Of a stretch of 64,000 nt of DNA, positions 29,324 to 38,369 are shown piece by piece. This DNA comes from Amycolatopsis alkalitolerans (lineage in GTDB: Bacteria > Actinomycetota > Actinomycetes > Mycobacteriales > Pseudonocardiaceae): NCBI RefSeq assembly GCF_006152065.1, contig NZ_VDFW01000015.1:91588-155587 (forward strand), written 5' to 3'. The stretch's first letter is position 1, and each line of letters begins with the position of its first letter. The notes below the pieces were generated by a model. That model had not been told where the DNA came from. It saw only the letters and a program-made list of their open reading frames with translations, and searched no databases. The translations under genes were made by a program, and so were the position numbers.

Positions 29324-30429
29324 GCGTCACTCGCAAGGCCGTCGCCGGTGCCGAGCGGCTGGTCGTCAAGGTCGGTTCGTCGGCGCTCACGACCGCCGGA
29401 AGCGGTCTGGACGCCGCCCGGCTCGACGCGCTGGTGGACGCCATCGTCGGCCGGATCGAGCAGGGCAGCCAGCTCGTCCTGGTGTCCTCGGGCGCGATCG
29501 GCGCCGGGCTGGCACCCCTGACGCTGGGCAAACGGCCTCGCGACCTGGCGACGCAGCAGGCCGCCGCGAGCGTCGGCCAGCTTCAGTTGGCCCACGCGTA
29601 CGCGGAGTCGTTCGGCCGGTACTCGCTCACAGTCGGCCAGGTCCTGCTGACCTCGGACGATGTCGTCCGCCGTGCGCACTATCGCAACGCGCAGCGGACC
29701 TTTTCGCGATTGCTCACGCTGGGCGCGGTTCCGGTGGTGAACGAGAACGACACGGTCGCCACCGAAGAGATCCGCTTCGGCGACAACGACCGGTTGGCCA
29801 CTCTCGTCGCCCATCTCATCGGTGCCGACGCGCTCGTTCTGCTGTCCGATGTGGACGGCCTGTACGACGGTGACCCGCGCGACGGTGCGACACGCAAGAT
29901 CGCCGAGGTCACCAGCGACGCCGACATCGACGGCCTCGCCGTCGGCATGTCCAGTTCGGGCCTGGGCACCGGCGGCATGGTCTCGAAGCTCGCCGCGGCC
30001 CGCACGGCCGCGGCCGCCGGGATTCCGGTGCTGCTGGCGGCGGCCGCAGAAGCGTCACGCGCGCTGACCGCCGCCGACGTCGGCACCGCGTTCGCCGCCG
30101 CGGACTCGCGCTTGTCGGCCCGCCGGTTCTGGCTCGGTTACGCCGCCGGCACGACCGGTCGCCTGCAGCTCGACGACGGTGCCGTGGCGGCCGTCGTGCG
30201 GCGCCGCCGCTCGCTGCTGGCGGCCGGGATCACGGGGGTGAGCGGGGATTTCCAGGCAGGGGACGTCGTCGAACTGGTGGATGGCGCGCAGCGGGTGGTG
30301 GCACGCGGGGTGGTCGCGTTCGACGCCGGCGAGCTGCCCGAGCTGATCGGCCGGTCCAGCCACGAACTGCCCGCCGAGCAACGCCGGGAAGTCGTCCACG
30401 CCGACGATCTCGTGCCGCTTCGGCGCTGA
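29320..30429 (+). CDS. proB: Glutamate 5-kinase
   Basis: ProB phosphorylates glutamate in the first step of proline synthesis. The 369-residue protein has the amino-acid kinase domain ([61 protein letters not shown]) and a C-terminal PUA domain ([20 protein letters not shown] onward). The GTG is coupled to the obgE stop. proA is not nearby in this window. Confidence 0.97.
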   Translation: MSVTRKAVAGAERLVVKVGSSALTTAGSGLDAARLDALVDAIVGRIEQGSQLVLVSSGAIGAGLAPLTLGKRPRDLATQQAAASVGQLQLAHAYAESFGRYSLTVGQVLLTSDDVVRRAHYRNAQRTFSRLLTLGAVPVVNENDTVATEEIRFGDNDRLATLVAHLIGADALVLLSDVDGLYDGDPRDGATRKIAEVTSDADIDGLAVGMSSSGLGTGGMVSKLAAARTAAAAGIPVLLAAAAEASRALTAADVGTAFAAADSRLSARRFWLGYAAGTTGRLQLDDGAVAAVVRRRRSLLAAGITGVSGDFQAGDVVELVDGAQRVVARGVVAFDAGELPELIGRSSHELPAEQRREVVHADDLVPLRR

Positions 30430-30433
30430 GCCG

Positions 30434-31723
30434 TTACCGCAGTTCGCTCCCCCTGGTTTCGGGAAGGGTGAGGAGCACGACGAACGTGATCACCGCGGCG
30501 ACCGCGACGTACCAGAAGAACGCGATCGACGCGTTCGCCGCCGCGAGCGCGCTGATCACCAGTGGCGCGGTGCCGCCGAACACGGCGACGGTCAGGTTGT
30601 ACCAGGCGCCGATGCCGAGCCCGCGCAGCGACGTCGGGAACAGCTCGCTCATGATCGCCGGCGCGAGCGAGGACAACGCCGCGTACAGGCCGAGCCCGAC
30701 ACAGAACACCACCAGCAGCCCGCCCAGCCCCGGCTTGACCAACGTGGACAGCGGCACGATCAGGATCGCCATCGCCGCCGACCAGCCGTACAGCTGTGGC
30801 TTGCGGCCGACACGGTCGGACAGCATGCCGAACGGGTACTGCAGCGCGACGAACAACGCGGTGCCCACCGACAATGCCAGGAACACGTCCACATCGCTGA
30901 CGTGCCGGGTCTTGACCGCGAACGGCGTCAGTGCGCTGAAGAACGTGTAATAGCACAGCGTCGAGAGCATGGTGATGCCGACGAGTTGCCCCACCGCCTT
31001 CGGATGGTGCCGCAGTGTCGAGAGCAACGGCCTGCGCACCTGCTGGGCCGACGTCTTGTTCTGGTGGAACTGTTCGGTCTCGCTCAGGCTCCGCCGCAGC
31101 CACAGCCCGATCACGCCGAGCACCCCGCCGAGCAGGAACGGGATCCGCCAGCCGTAGGCGTTCAGGGCCGCCTTGTCCATCGTCCGCGCCAGCACGAACC
31201 CGAGCACCGAGGCCAGCAACACCGCCGAACCCGTCGAGATGTAGAAGAACGACGAGTAGCGGCCCCGCCACTTCGGCGGCGCGATCTCCCCGAGATACGC
31301 CGACGCGTTCGACACCTCGCCACCCAGCGACAGCCCCTGCGCGATCCGGGCGAGCAGCAGCAGGATCGGCGCGAGCCACCCGACGAGGGAGAAGCTCGGC
31401 AGGATGCCGATCACCACTGAGCCTCCGGCCATCAGGCTGATGGTCAGGATCATCGCCGGCTTGCGCCCGCGGACGTCCGCGAACCGGCCGAGCAGGAACC
31501 CGCCCAGGGGCCGGAAGAAGAACGCGAGCGCGTAGGTGGCGAACGTGTTGATCTGCGCCAGTGTGTCGTTGCCCGAGGGGAAGAAGGCGGTCGCGAAGTA
31601 GATGCTGAACGTGGCGTAGATCGTCCAGTCGAACCACTCCAGCGCGTTGCCGATGCTCGCGGCGAACAGCGTGCGGACCGGCAACCGGTGGCGCGCCACG
31701 GACTCGATCTTCGGCTCGACCAT
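30434..31723 (-). CDS. MHS family MFS transporter (ProP/KgtP-like)
   Basis: A 429-residue metabolite:H+ symporter. Family marks are GNALEWFDWTIYATFSIYFATAFFP at helix 1, RPLGGFLLGRFADVRGRKPAM in the first loop, ARIAQGLSLGGEVSNASAYLGEIAPPKWRG, and a repeat of the motif at GMLSDRVGRKPQ. Substrates in this family are organic acids, betaine, proline or shikimate; none can be chosen here. The ATG at 31723 is set by GGAGG five bases upstream. The gene converges on proB with 4 bp between stops. Confidence 0.92.
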   Translation of the reverse strand: MVEPKIESVARHRLPVRTLFAASIGNALEWFDWTIYATFSIYFATAFFPSGNDTLAQINTFATYALAFFFRPLGGFLLGRFADVRGRKPAMILTISLMAGGSVVIGILPSFSLVGWLAPILLLLARIAQGLSLGGEVSNASAYLGEIAPPKWRGRYSSFFYISTGSAVLLASVLGFVLARTMDKAALNAYGWRIPFLLGGVLGVIGLWLRRSLSETEQFHQNKTSAQQVRRPLLSTLRHHPKAVGQLVGITMLSTLCYYTFFSALTPFAVKTRHVSDVDVFLALSVGTALFVALQYPFGMLSDRVGRKPQLYGWSAAMAILIVPLSTLVKPGLGGLLVVFCVGLGLYAALSSLAPAIMSELFPTSLRGLGIGAWYNLTVAVFGGTAPLVISALAAANASIAFFWYVAVAAVITFVVLLTLPETRGSELR

Positions 31724-31847
31724 GGCTGCCTCCACCCGATCCGGCGATTGGTGGAGATTGCCATACGAATGGCCGCTTCGGAAGGTCTCTCACGAAGATC
31801 GCGCGCGTAGCCGCCCAACGGACCAGTCGCTCTTCCATTCGGCGGAG

Positions 31848-33953
31848 CTACGTGGTGGCCGCGAGGGCGAATGGCAGGACCGCCGGTGCACCTCCTTTCC
31901 GGAGCAGCCGGGTGGCGAGTGTCATCGTCCACCCCGAGTCCACGAGATCGTCCACCAGCAGCACCGGACCATCCACCGTGGACAACTCGGCGGCCAGTTC
32001 CTCCGGCAGGACAAGGTGCCGCCACAGGTCCGCCACCCGCTGCGCGCTGTTGGCTCGCCGCGGCGCCGGGCTGGCGGCGCCCAGGGTGCCGAGCAGCCGC
32101 AAACGCCCGACCTCGGCGAACCGCGCCGCGAGACTGTGCACCAGCCGCGGGCGCGTACTCGACGGCATGGCCACCACGGCCACCGGGCGCCGCGCCCAAT
32201 CCCAGGCCGTGAGGACCGACACGCAGGCCTGGAACACCGCGGCCGGCACCTCGGTGTCCTGCGCCGTCGCGCCGACCAGTTCGCGTAACCGGTTGCCCCA
32301 GCCCAGATCGGTGAGCCGGCCGAGCGTCCGGCCTGGCTCGGCCTGCTCGTCCTTCGCTATGCGGCCGGACAGCGGCACGTCGAGCGTGCCGAGCCCGGTC
32401 GGCCACTGACGCCGCGGGCTCAGCTCGACACCCGGGCGCTGCAGCCGGGTGCCGGTTTCCGCCACGACCTCGGCCGAGACCGTCGCGCTCCGGTGCTCGC
32501 CGGTGCAGTTGTCACACCTTCCGCACGGTTGCGCATAGGGATCATCGAGCTGGCGCAACAGGAACTCCATCCGGCAGCCCTCGGTCGCCTGGTACTCCAG
32601 CATCGCCCGCTGCTCCGCGCCGCGGGCCTCGTTCACCCTGCCGTAGCGCCCGGCGTCGTACTGCCAGGGCTGGCCCGTCGGCTCCCAGCCGCCGCGGACC
32701 CGCCGGACCGCGCCGTCCACGTCGAGCACCTTGAGCACCATCTCCAGCCTGGTGCGGGACAACTCCACCACCGGCTCCAGCGCCACTGTCGACAATGGAC
32801 GGTCGGCCGTGGCGAGCGCGTCCAGCACCTGCGTCACCCGCCCCTCGTCGGGGAACGCCAGTGAGCTGAAGTAGTTCCAGATTTCCCGGTCTTCCTTGCC
32901 GGGCAAGAGGATCACCTCGGCCCGGCGAACCCCGCGCCCCGCGCGGCCGACATGCTGGTAGTACGCGATCGGGGAGGACGGCGCACCGAGATGCACGACG
33001 AAACCGAGATCGGGCTTGTCGAAGCCCATGCCCAGCGCCGACGTGGCGACGAGGGCTTTGACCCGGTTGGCCAGCAGATCGTCCTCCGCGGCCTCGCGCT
33101 CCGCGGGATCCGTCTTGCCCGTGTAAGCCGCGACCTGGTACCCGCGCTCGCGCAGCAACCCGGCCACGTCATGGGCCGCCGCGACGGTGAGCGTGTAGAT
33201 GATGCCCGATCCCGGCAGTTCGGCGAGGTGCTCGGCCAGCCAGGCGATGCGCTCCTGCGGCGTGGGCAGTCCGGCCACCGACAGGTGCAGGCTCTCGCGG
33301 TCGAGCGGGCCACGCAGGACCAGCGTTCCTTCCGCGGCGCCGAGCCCGAGTTGCTCGGCCACGTCGGTCACCACGCGGTTGTTCGCGGTGGCCGTCGTGG
33401 CGAGCACCGGCACGCCTTCCGGCAGGTCCGCCAGCAGCGTGCGCAGCCGCCGGTAGTCGGGCCGGAAGTCGTGACCCCAGTCGGAGACACAATGCGCCTC
33501 GTCGACCACGAGCAGCCCGGCGCCCGCGGTCAGCTTGGGCAGCACGGTGTCCCGGAAATCGGGGTTGTTGAGCCTTTCCGGGCTCACGAGCAGCACGTCG
33601 ATCTCGCCGGCCGCGATCCGTGCCTGTACCTCGTCCCACTCCTGCGGGTTCGCGGAGTTCATCGTCGCCGCCGCTATCCCGGCCCTGGCGGCGGCCGAGA
33701 TCTGGTTGCGCATCAGCGCGAGCAGCGGCGAGATGATCACCGTGGGCCCCGCGCCGCGCTCCCGCAGCAGCGCGGTGGCCAGGAAGTACACCGCGGATTT
33801 GCCCCAGCCGGTGCGTTGCACGACAAGCGCTCGCCGGCGTTCGGCGACGAGCGCGTGGATCGCGGTCCACTGGTCTTCGCGCAGCGTCGCGCCCTCGCCG
33901 GCGAGGGCGCGCAGCAGCGAATCGGCACGTGCGCGGAGTTCCTGGATGTTCAC
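31848..33953 (-). CDS. RecQ-type DNA helicase fused to a phosphoribosyltransferase-like domain
   Basis: Residues 1-480 are a RecQ helicase: Walker [10 protein letters not shown] (Lys52), DEAH at about 151-154, [27 protein letters not shown], then the RQC zinc cluster (GCRMEFLL plus CGRCDNC). The last 150 residues carry [15 protein letters not shown], the PRPP-binding signature of type I phosphoribosyltransferases, at about residue 670. GTG 33953 is chosen; a GTG at 33977 would add eight residues. It should unwind DNA with 3'-5' polarity. The role of the second domain is unknown. Confidence 0.88.
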   Translation of the reverse strand: MNIQELRARADSLLRALAGEGATLREDQWTAIHALVAERRRALVVQRTGWGKSAVYFLATALLRERGAGPTVIISPLLALMRNQISAAARAGIAAATMNSANPQEWDEVQARIAAGEIDVLLVSPERLNNPDFRDTVLPKLTAGAGLLVVDEAHCVSDWGHDFRPDYRRLRTLLADLPEGVPVLATTATANNRVVTDVAEQLGLGAAEGTLVLRGPLDRESLHLSVAGLPTPQERIAWLAEHLAELPGSGIIYTLTVAAAHDVAGLLRERGYQVAAYTGKTDPAEREAAEDDLLANRVKALVATSALGMGFDKPDLGFVVHLGAPSSPIAYYQHVGRAGRGVRRAEVILLPGKEDREIWNYFSSLAFPDEGRVTQVLDALATADRPLSTVALEPVVELSRTRLEMVLKVLDVDGAVRRVRGGWEPTGQPWQYDAGRYGRVNEARGAEQRAMLEYQATEGCRMEFLLRQLDDPYAQPCGRCDNCTGEHRSATVSAEVVAETGTRLQRPGVELSPRRQWPTGLGTLDVPLSGRIAKDEQAEPGRTLGRLTDLGWGNRLRELVGATAQDTEVPAAVFQACVSVLTAWDWARRPVAVVAMPSSTRPRLVHSLAARFAEVGRLRLLGTLGAASPAPRRANSAQRVADLWRHLVLPEELAAELSTVDGPVLLVDDLVDSGWTMTLATRLLRKGGAPAVLPFALAATT

Positions 33954-33994
33954 GGGTCCACGTCTACCGCATGCCACCGACAGAAGCCCGCCGG

Positions 33995-34023
33995 AACCTC
34001 ACGAGTGGGCCACTCGTGAGGTT
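33995..34023. repeat. Perfect 13-bp inverted repeat (cruciform/hairpin)
   Basis: AACCTCACGAGTG and CACTCGTGAGGTT are exact complements around a GGC loop. The element is 42 bp upstream of the helicase start and 160 bp from nadD. It could be an operator, a dispersed repeat of this genome or a terminator-like hairpin; it is not followed by a T-run on either strand. Confidence 0.75.
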
Positions 34024-34171
34024 TGTGGCGCCGAACACCCGGTGCGATCGCGTCAGCCGGCGGCTTCGGCGCGGTCTCCCCATCGTCACCGGAGGTTCCC
34101 CTCGGATCGCCGGCGGCGCGAAAAGTGTGTGGGCCGCCCCGCAGGCGGCCCATTCACTCGCGGTTGGTCTA

Positions 34172-34177
34172 TACGCT
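34172..34177 (+). promoter_or_regulatory. -10 element of nadD, probably leaderless
   Basis: TACGCT, then six bases, then the ATG of nadD. This spacing predicts an mRNA beginning with AUG. Confidence 0.6.
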
Positions 34178-34183
34178 GCTCGT

Positions 34184-34777
34184 ATGTCACACCGGCGTAT
34201 CGGGGTCATGGGCGGTACCTTCGATCCCATCCACCACGGGCACCTCGTCGCCGCCAGCGAGGTCCAGGCCCGGTTCGGGCTCGACGAGGTCATCTTCGTG
34301 CCGACCGGGCAGCCGTGGCAGAAGGTCGGCCGCGTGGTCACGCGCGCGGAGGACCGCTACCTGATGACCGTGATCGCGACGGCCTCCAACCCCGTGTTCT
34401 CCGTCAGCCGGGTCGACATCGACCGCGGCGGCGAGACCTACACCGTGGACACGCTGCGTGATCTGTACCGCGAGTACCCGGACGCCGACCTGTTCTTCAT
34501 CACCGGCGCCGACGCGCTCGAACAGATCCTGACCTGGCACAACGCCGACGAACTGTTCACCTATGCACATTTCATCGGCGTCACGCGGCCCGGCTACCGG
34601 CTCAACGACCACCATCTGCCCAGCGGCAAGGTGAGCCTCGTCGAGGTCACCGCGATGGCGATCTCGTCGACCGCATGCCGGGAGCGGGTCGAAAACGCCG
34701 AGCCGATCTGGTACCTGGTGCCCGACGGTGTCGTGCGATACATCGACAAGCGCAAGCTGTACCGCAAGCCGGAGTGA
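34184..34777 (+). CDS. nadD: Nicotinate-nucleotide adenylyltransferase
   Basis: NadD joins nicotinate mononucleotide and ATP to make deamido-NAD. The protein of 197 residues has the nucleotidyltransferase motifs [17 protein letters not shown] at the N terminus and [10 protein letters not shown] near the end, plus [15 protein letters not shown]. There is no ribosome site before the ATG at 34184, in line with leaderless translation. rsfS and the methylglucose-lipopolysaccharide genes follow as in mycobacteria (Rv2421c). Confidence 0.96.
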   Translation: MSHRRIGVMGGTFDPIHHGHLVAASEVQARFGLDEVIFVPTGQPWQKVGRVVTRAEDRYLMTVIATASNPVFSVSRVDIDRGGETYTVDTLRDLYREYPDADLFFITGADALEQILTWHNADELFTYAHFIGVTRPGYRLNDHHLPSGKVSLVEVTAMAISSTACRERVENAEPIWYLVPDGVVRYIDKRKLYRKPE

Positions 34778-34909
34778 GCGACCGCCGGGCCGCTGACCGG
34801 GACGACCTGGCCGATCTGGAACGTCCCGTGGAAGCCGTCGCGAACCGGACACCCGCCAGGCCAGGTACCCTCGGTGCGCCGGCAGATGCCCAGCCATGAG
34901 GGAGCAAGA

Positions 34910-35290
34910 GTGGCAGCAACGTCCCAGGCCCGTGAGATCGCGACCGTGGCCGCCCACGCGGCGGCCGACAAGAAGGCCACCGATGTCGTGGTGCTGGACG
35001 TCTCGGAACAGCTCGTGATCACCGACATCTTCGTGATCGCGTCCGCGCCGAACGAGCGCCAGGTCGGCGCCATCGTCGACGAGGTCGAGGAGAAGCTGAG
35101 GCTGGCCGGTCACAAGCCCGTCCGCCGCGAAGGCGCGCGCGAAGGTCGCTGGGTGCTGCTCGACTACGTCGATGTCGTGGTGCACGTCCAGCATGACGAG
35201 GAACGTTCGTTCTACGGCCTGGAGCGGCTGTGGAAGGACTGCCCGCGGATCGAGGTCCCCGAGCTGTCCGAAGCCGGAGATGCGCGGTGA
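34910..35290 (+). CDS. rsfS: Ribosomal silencing factor RsfS
   Basis: RsfS binds L14 and keeps the subunits apart in starvation. The 126-residue protein shows KKATDVVVLDVSEQLVITDIFVIASAPNERQVGAI, GRWVLLDYVDVVVHVQHDEERSFYGLERLWKDCP, all standard. GTG 34910 has GAGGGAG upstream; there are 132 bp between nadD and this start. Its stop overlaps the next gene (GTGA). Confidence 0.95.
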   Translation: MAATSQAREIATVAAHAAADKKATDVVVLDVSEQLVITDIFVIASAPNERQVGAIVDEVEEKLRLAGHKPVRREGAREGRWVLLDYVDVVVHVQHDEERSFYGLERLWKDCPRIEVPELSEAGDAR

Positions 35291-35898
35291 GTTTGCGGCG
35301 CCTCGTGCTCTGGCGGCACGGGGAGACCGACTACAACGCGGCCGGCCGGATGCAGGGCCATCTCGACTCGTCGCTGACCGAGGTCGGCTGGAATCAGGCC
35401 CGCTTCGCGGTCCCGGCCCTCGCGAAGTTCGGTCCCGATCTGGTCATCGCCTCCGACCTGCGCCGCGCGACCGACACCGCGACGGTGTTCACCGAGGCCA
35501 TGGGGGTGCCGCTCCGGATCGACAAACGGCTGCGCGAGACGCATCTCGGCGAATGGCAGGGGCGGACCGGGGCGGAGGTCGACGCGGGCTGGCCGGGCGA
35601 ACGGGACCGCTGGCGGGTAGACGCGACGTGGGCCCCACCCGGCGGAGAATCCCGGGTCGAGGTCGCGGAGCGGGCCGGCGAGGTCGTCAACGACCTGCTA
35701 TCGGAGACCGAGCGGCAGGAGACCGTCCTGCTGGCCGCGCACGGCGGCCTCATCACGGCGCTCACCGCGGGACTGCTCGGACTGCCGGTCGAGGTGTGGC
35801 CCCAGCTGGGTGGTATCCGCAACTGCCACTGGGTCGAGCTCGGCCGTCGCGACGGCGCGTGGCGGCTGGCCGCGTACAACGCGGGGATGTACGGCTGA
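35287..35898 (+). CDS. gpgP: Histidine phosphatase, probable glucosyl-3-phosphoglycerate phosphatase
   Basis: A 203-residue member of the phosphoglycerate-mutase-like superfamily with RHGETDYNAAGRMQGHLDS (phosphohistidine), RAT, RLRETHLGEWQG and AAHGGLITAL. Its place between rsfS and an octT-like gene equals Rv2419c, the glucosyl-3-phosphoglycerate phosphatase that gives glucosylglycerate for methylglucose lipopolysaccharide. The name therefore rests on family plus synteny. The GTG is coupled to rsfS. Confidence 0.85.
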   Translation: MSLRRLVLWRHGETDYNAAGRMQGHLDSSLTEVGWNQARFAVPALAKFGPDLVIASDLRRATDTATVFTEAMGVPLRIDKRLRETHLGEWQGRTGAEVDAGWPGERDRWRVDATWAPPGGESRVEVAERAGEVVNDLLSETERQETVLLAAHGGLITALTAGLLGLPVEVWPQLGGIRNCHWVELGRRDGAWRLAAYNAGMYG

Positions 35899-35900
35899 CC

Positions 35901-36635
35901 GTGCCCCGGCTGCTCGTCTTCGGTGATTCACTGAGTTTCCACGGCCCGGACGGCCCGTGCGCCGCCGATGAACCGCGCCTGTGGCTGAACGTCACCGCCG
36001 CGGCGCTGGGCGGCAACGCGGACCTGATCGCGGGCTTCGGGTGGACGGCGCGCGACCTGTGGTGGTCCCTCATCGGCGATCCCCGGGTCTGGGCGGATCT
36101 GCAGCATGTCGACGCGGTCGTGCTGGCGATCGGCAGTATGGACACCGTCCCCTCGCCGCTCCCGACGTATCTGCGCACGGGCCTGCGTTACCTGCGCCCC
36201 GACGGGCTCCGCCGAGCCGCCCGCAAGGCGTACCTCGCCGCACAGCCGCGTCTTGCTGTCGCGTTACGCGGCCGTCCCACCGCGCTCCCCGCGAAACTGA
36301 CCGTCCACTACCTGGACACGGCCGTCCGGGCTCTGCGGATTCTCCGGCCGGAGCTGCCCATCGCCGGGGTCCTTCCGAGCGTGCATCGCGCCGACTCCTA
36401 CGGGCGCGTGCACGCGGCTCGCCCCGGTGCCGCGGCGGCGATGGCAGCCTGGGCGCGGCGGACCGGCGTGCCGTTGCTGGACCTGCCGGCCATCGTCGGT
36501 GAGCACGTGCTCAGCGGCCGCGGGAATCCGGACGGGATGCACTGGGGGTGGGAAGGGCACGCGTCGGTGGGCAAGGCGATGGCCGCGCTGCTCGGTCCGC
36601 TGCTCGCCCCGGACGCGGGGCCCGGCGACCCGTAG
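35901..36635 (+). CDS. octT: SGNH-type acyltransferase, probable diglucosylglycerate octanoyltransferase
   Basis: The 244-residue protein starts VFGDSLSFHGPDG with the SGNH nucleophile serine and ends with DGMHWGWEGH, giving the catalytic Asp/His pair. VVLAIGSMDTVPS is block III. Position directly after gpgP and before degV matches Rv2418c, which octanoylates diglucosylglycerate in mycobacteria. The assignment is by synteny and motif. It follows gpgP after 2 bp. Confidence 0.82.
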   Translation: MPRLLVFGDSLSFHGPDGPCAADEPRLWLNVTAAALGGNADLIAGFGWTARDLWWSLIGDPRVWADLQHVDAVVLAIGSMDTVPSPLPTYLRTGLRYLRPDGLRRAARKAYLAAQPRLAVALRGRPTALPAKLTVHYLDTAVRALRILRPELPIAGVLPSVHRADSYGRVHAARPGAAAAMAAWARRTGVPLLDLPAIVGEHVLSGRGNPDGMHWGWEGHASVGKAMAALLGPLLAPDAGPGDP

Positions 36636-36638
36636 GCT
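36633..36638 (+). promoter_or_regulatory. -10 element of degV gene, leaderless
   Basis: TAGGCT, then six bases, then GTG at 36645. The first three bases are the stop codon of the octT gene, so one triplet serves both purposes. Confidence 0.65.
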
Positions 36639-36644
36639 GGCGGC

Positions 36645-37514
36645 GTGCCGGTCGCCGTCATCACCGACTCCACCGCCCACCTGCCCGAGGGCTTCGCCGA
36701 GCGGTTCTCCATCCGGGTGGTCCCGCTGCACGTCCTGATCGACGGCGAAGCGGCGCTGGACGGCGTCGATGTCGGTCCGGCCGCGCTTGCGGAGGCATTG
36801 GCCCAGAAGCGGATTGTGACGACGTCGAGGCCCACACCGGGCGAGTTCGTGAAGACGTTCCGCGCGGCGCTGGCCGAGGGCGCCGACGCAGTGGTGTCGC
36901 TGCACTTGTCGAGCCAGATCTCAGGCACCTGGGAGTCCGCAGTGCTGGCTGCGCAGGAGGTCGGCCCGGATGTGGTGCGGGTGGTCGACTCGCGCGGCAC
37001 CGCGATGGGGCTCGGCTTCGCCGCGTTGCACGCCGCGACGGCGGCTTCGGCCGGCGCCACGCCGGAGGAGGTCGAGAAGGCCGCGATGGCGGCCGTACGG
37101 TCGTCGAAGACGGTGTTCGTCGTGGAAACACTCGAGTACCTGCGCCGGGGCGGGCGCATCGGTGCCGCGGCCGCGCTGCTGGGGACCGCGCTGGCGGTGA
37201 AACCGTTGCTGCACATCGAAGACGGGCGTATCGAGCCGCTGGAGAAGGTCCGGACCATGCATCGCGCGATGGCGCGGCTGGTGGACGTGGCGGAGGAGGC
37301 GGCGAGAGGGGAGCCGGTGGAGGTCGCGGTGCACCATCTCGCCTCGGCGGAGCGTGCCGCCGAACTGGCCAACCGGCTGGAGGAGCGGCTGCGGATCCCG
37401 GAAGGCTGCCTGGTGTCCGAACTTGGCGCGGTGATCGGTGCGCATACCGGGCCCGGTGTCATCGGCGTGGTGGTTCAGCGGGATCCGAGCGAAAGCCGTG
37501 AACGCGGGCGGTGA
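36645..37514 (+). CDS. DegV family fatty-acid-binding protein
   Basis: A 289-residue protein with VAVITDSTAHLPEGFAERF, TTSRPTPGEF, LHLSSQISGTWESAVLAAQEV and LEYLRRGGRIGAAAALLG, all DegV family signatures. In other bacteria DegV/FakB proteins present fatty acids to a kinase; a FakA partner is not in this window. The gene corresponds to Rv2417c. It has its own TAGGCT promoter and is the last of the nadD block. Confidence 0.9.
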   Translation: MPVAVITDSTAHLPEGFAERFSIRVVPLHVLIDGEAALDGVDVGPAALAEALAQKRIVTTSRPTPGEFVKTFRAALAEGADAVVSLHLSSQISGTWESAVLAAQEVGPDVVRVVDSRGTAMGLGFAALHAATAASAGATPEEVEKAAMAAVRSSKTVFVVETLEYLRRGGRIGAAAALLGTALAVKPLLHIEDGRIEPLEKVRTMHRAMARLVDVAEEAARGEPVEVAVHHLASAERAAELANRLEERLRIPEGCLVSELGAVIGAHTGPGVIGVVVQRDPSESRERGR

Positions 37515-37553
37515 AGTGGTTGCGCGGCACGGGATCCGCGTCTCGCGGCTGAC

Positions 37554-37562
37554 TTGTCCACA
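37554..37562 (+). promoter_or_regulatory. DnaA box 1 (TTGTCCACA)
   Basis: Exact match to the actinobacterial DnaA box consensus TTGTCCACA, 73 bp before the comEA start. A second exact copy follows 18 bp later in the same direction. Confidence 0.6.
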
Positions 37563-37571
37563 TACCCCCAC

Positions 37572-37580
37572 TTGTCCACA
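37572..37580 (+). promoter_or_regulatory. DnaA box 2 (TTGTCCACA)
   Basis: Second exact copy, same strand, 9 bp after the first. Both lie upstream of the -10 element at 37622, where DnaA binding could affect transcription of comEA-comEC-holA region genes. Confidence 0.6.
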
Positions 37581-37621
37581 GCGGCACCGATTCCCACTGT
37601 CCTACCCGTACCATCTCCCCG

Positions 37622-37627
37622 TACGGT
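37622..37627 (+). promoter_or_regulatory. -10 element of comEA, probably leaderless
   Basis: TACGGT, then seven bases, then the GTG at 37635. It supports the shorter comEA start. Confidence 0.5.
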
Positions 37628-37634
37628 CGATCGT

Positions 37635-38369
37635 GTGTTCGAGCAGAAATTTCCCCAGCCACCGGTCCTCCAGGCGCGCGAGCGGCTCCGCCAGCTTGCC
37701 GATCAGGCGCTGGCCGCCGGGCGCGAACCGCCGCTCGCGGGACGGCTCGTCGAACGGTGGGTGCCACCGGCGCTCACCCGAAGTCCGGCCCGTCGCCGGC
37801 TCACGGTGGTCCTCGCCGTGTTCGCCGTCGTGGCCGTCCTTGTCGGTGGCTCGGTCCTGCTGCTCGGTGGCGGTCCGCCGAAGGAACACGCCCCACTGCT
37901 GCCGGCCGCGCGGGAAAAGCCGGCGGCCCCGTCGAAGGCGGCCTCGAGTTCCTTGGTGGTCAGCGTCGTCGGCAAGGTGCGTTCGCCTGGCCTGGTAACC
38001 ATCCCGGCCGGTGCCCGCGTGGCCGACGCGCTGGGCGCGGCGGGTGGGGCCCTGGACGGCACCGACCTCACCACGCTCAATCTGGCCAGGAAGCTGTCCG
38101 ACGGCGAGCAGCTTTACGTCGGCGTTCCCGCGCCGCCGCAAGCCGTGCCCCAGCAGGCCGGCGGCGCTGCGGCGCCGGGGAAGGTCAACCTGAACACTGC
38201 GTCGGCCGAGCAACTCGACTCGCTGCCGGGTGTCGGCGAGGTCACCGCGAAACGAATCATCGACTGGCGGACGGAGCACGGTTCGTTCAGTTCGATCGAC
38301 CAGCTTCAGGAGGTCGACGGCATCGGCGCGGCCAAGTTCGCGCGGCTGCGTGACGAGGTGACGGTCTGA
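37635..38369 (+). CDS. comEA: ComEA family DNA-binding protein
   Basis: A 244-residue membrane-anchored DNA receptor. One transmembrane helix (LTVVLAVFAVVAVLVGGSVLLLGG) near residue 70 is followed by a SLBB domain (VVSVVGKVRSPGLVTIPAGARVADALGAAGG) and a C-terminal helix-hairpin-helix pair (KVNLNTASAEQLDSLPGVGEVTAKRIIDWR; GSFSSIDQLQEVDGIGAAKFARLR). I use GTG 37635; starts further up would include the DnaA boxes. The stop overlaps comEC (TGATG). Whether the organism takes up DNA is unknown. Confidence 0.9.
   Translation: MFEQKFPQPPVLQARERLRQLADQALAAGREPPLAGRLVERWVPPALTRSPARRRLTVVLAVFAVVAVLVGGSVLLLGGGPPKEHAPLLPAAREKPAAPSKAASSSLVVSVVGKVRSPGLVTIPAGARVADALGAAGGALDGTDLTTLNLARKLSDGEQLYVGVPAPPQAVPQQAGGAAAPGKVNLNTASAEQLDSLPGVGEVTAKRIIDWRTEHGSFSSIDQLQEVDGIGAAKFARLRDEVTV

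Larger units (their letters stand above)
33954..34183. other. Divergent intergenic region recQ-like / nadD
   Basis: No gene is seen in these 230 bp. The region holds the start of the helicase gene, a perfect 13-bp inverted repeat at 33995-34023 and the nadD promoter at its right end. Confidence 0.5.
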
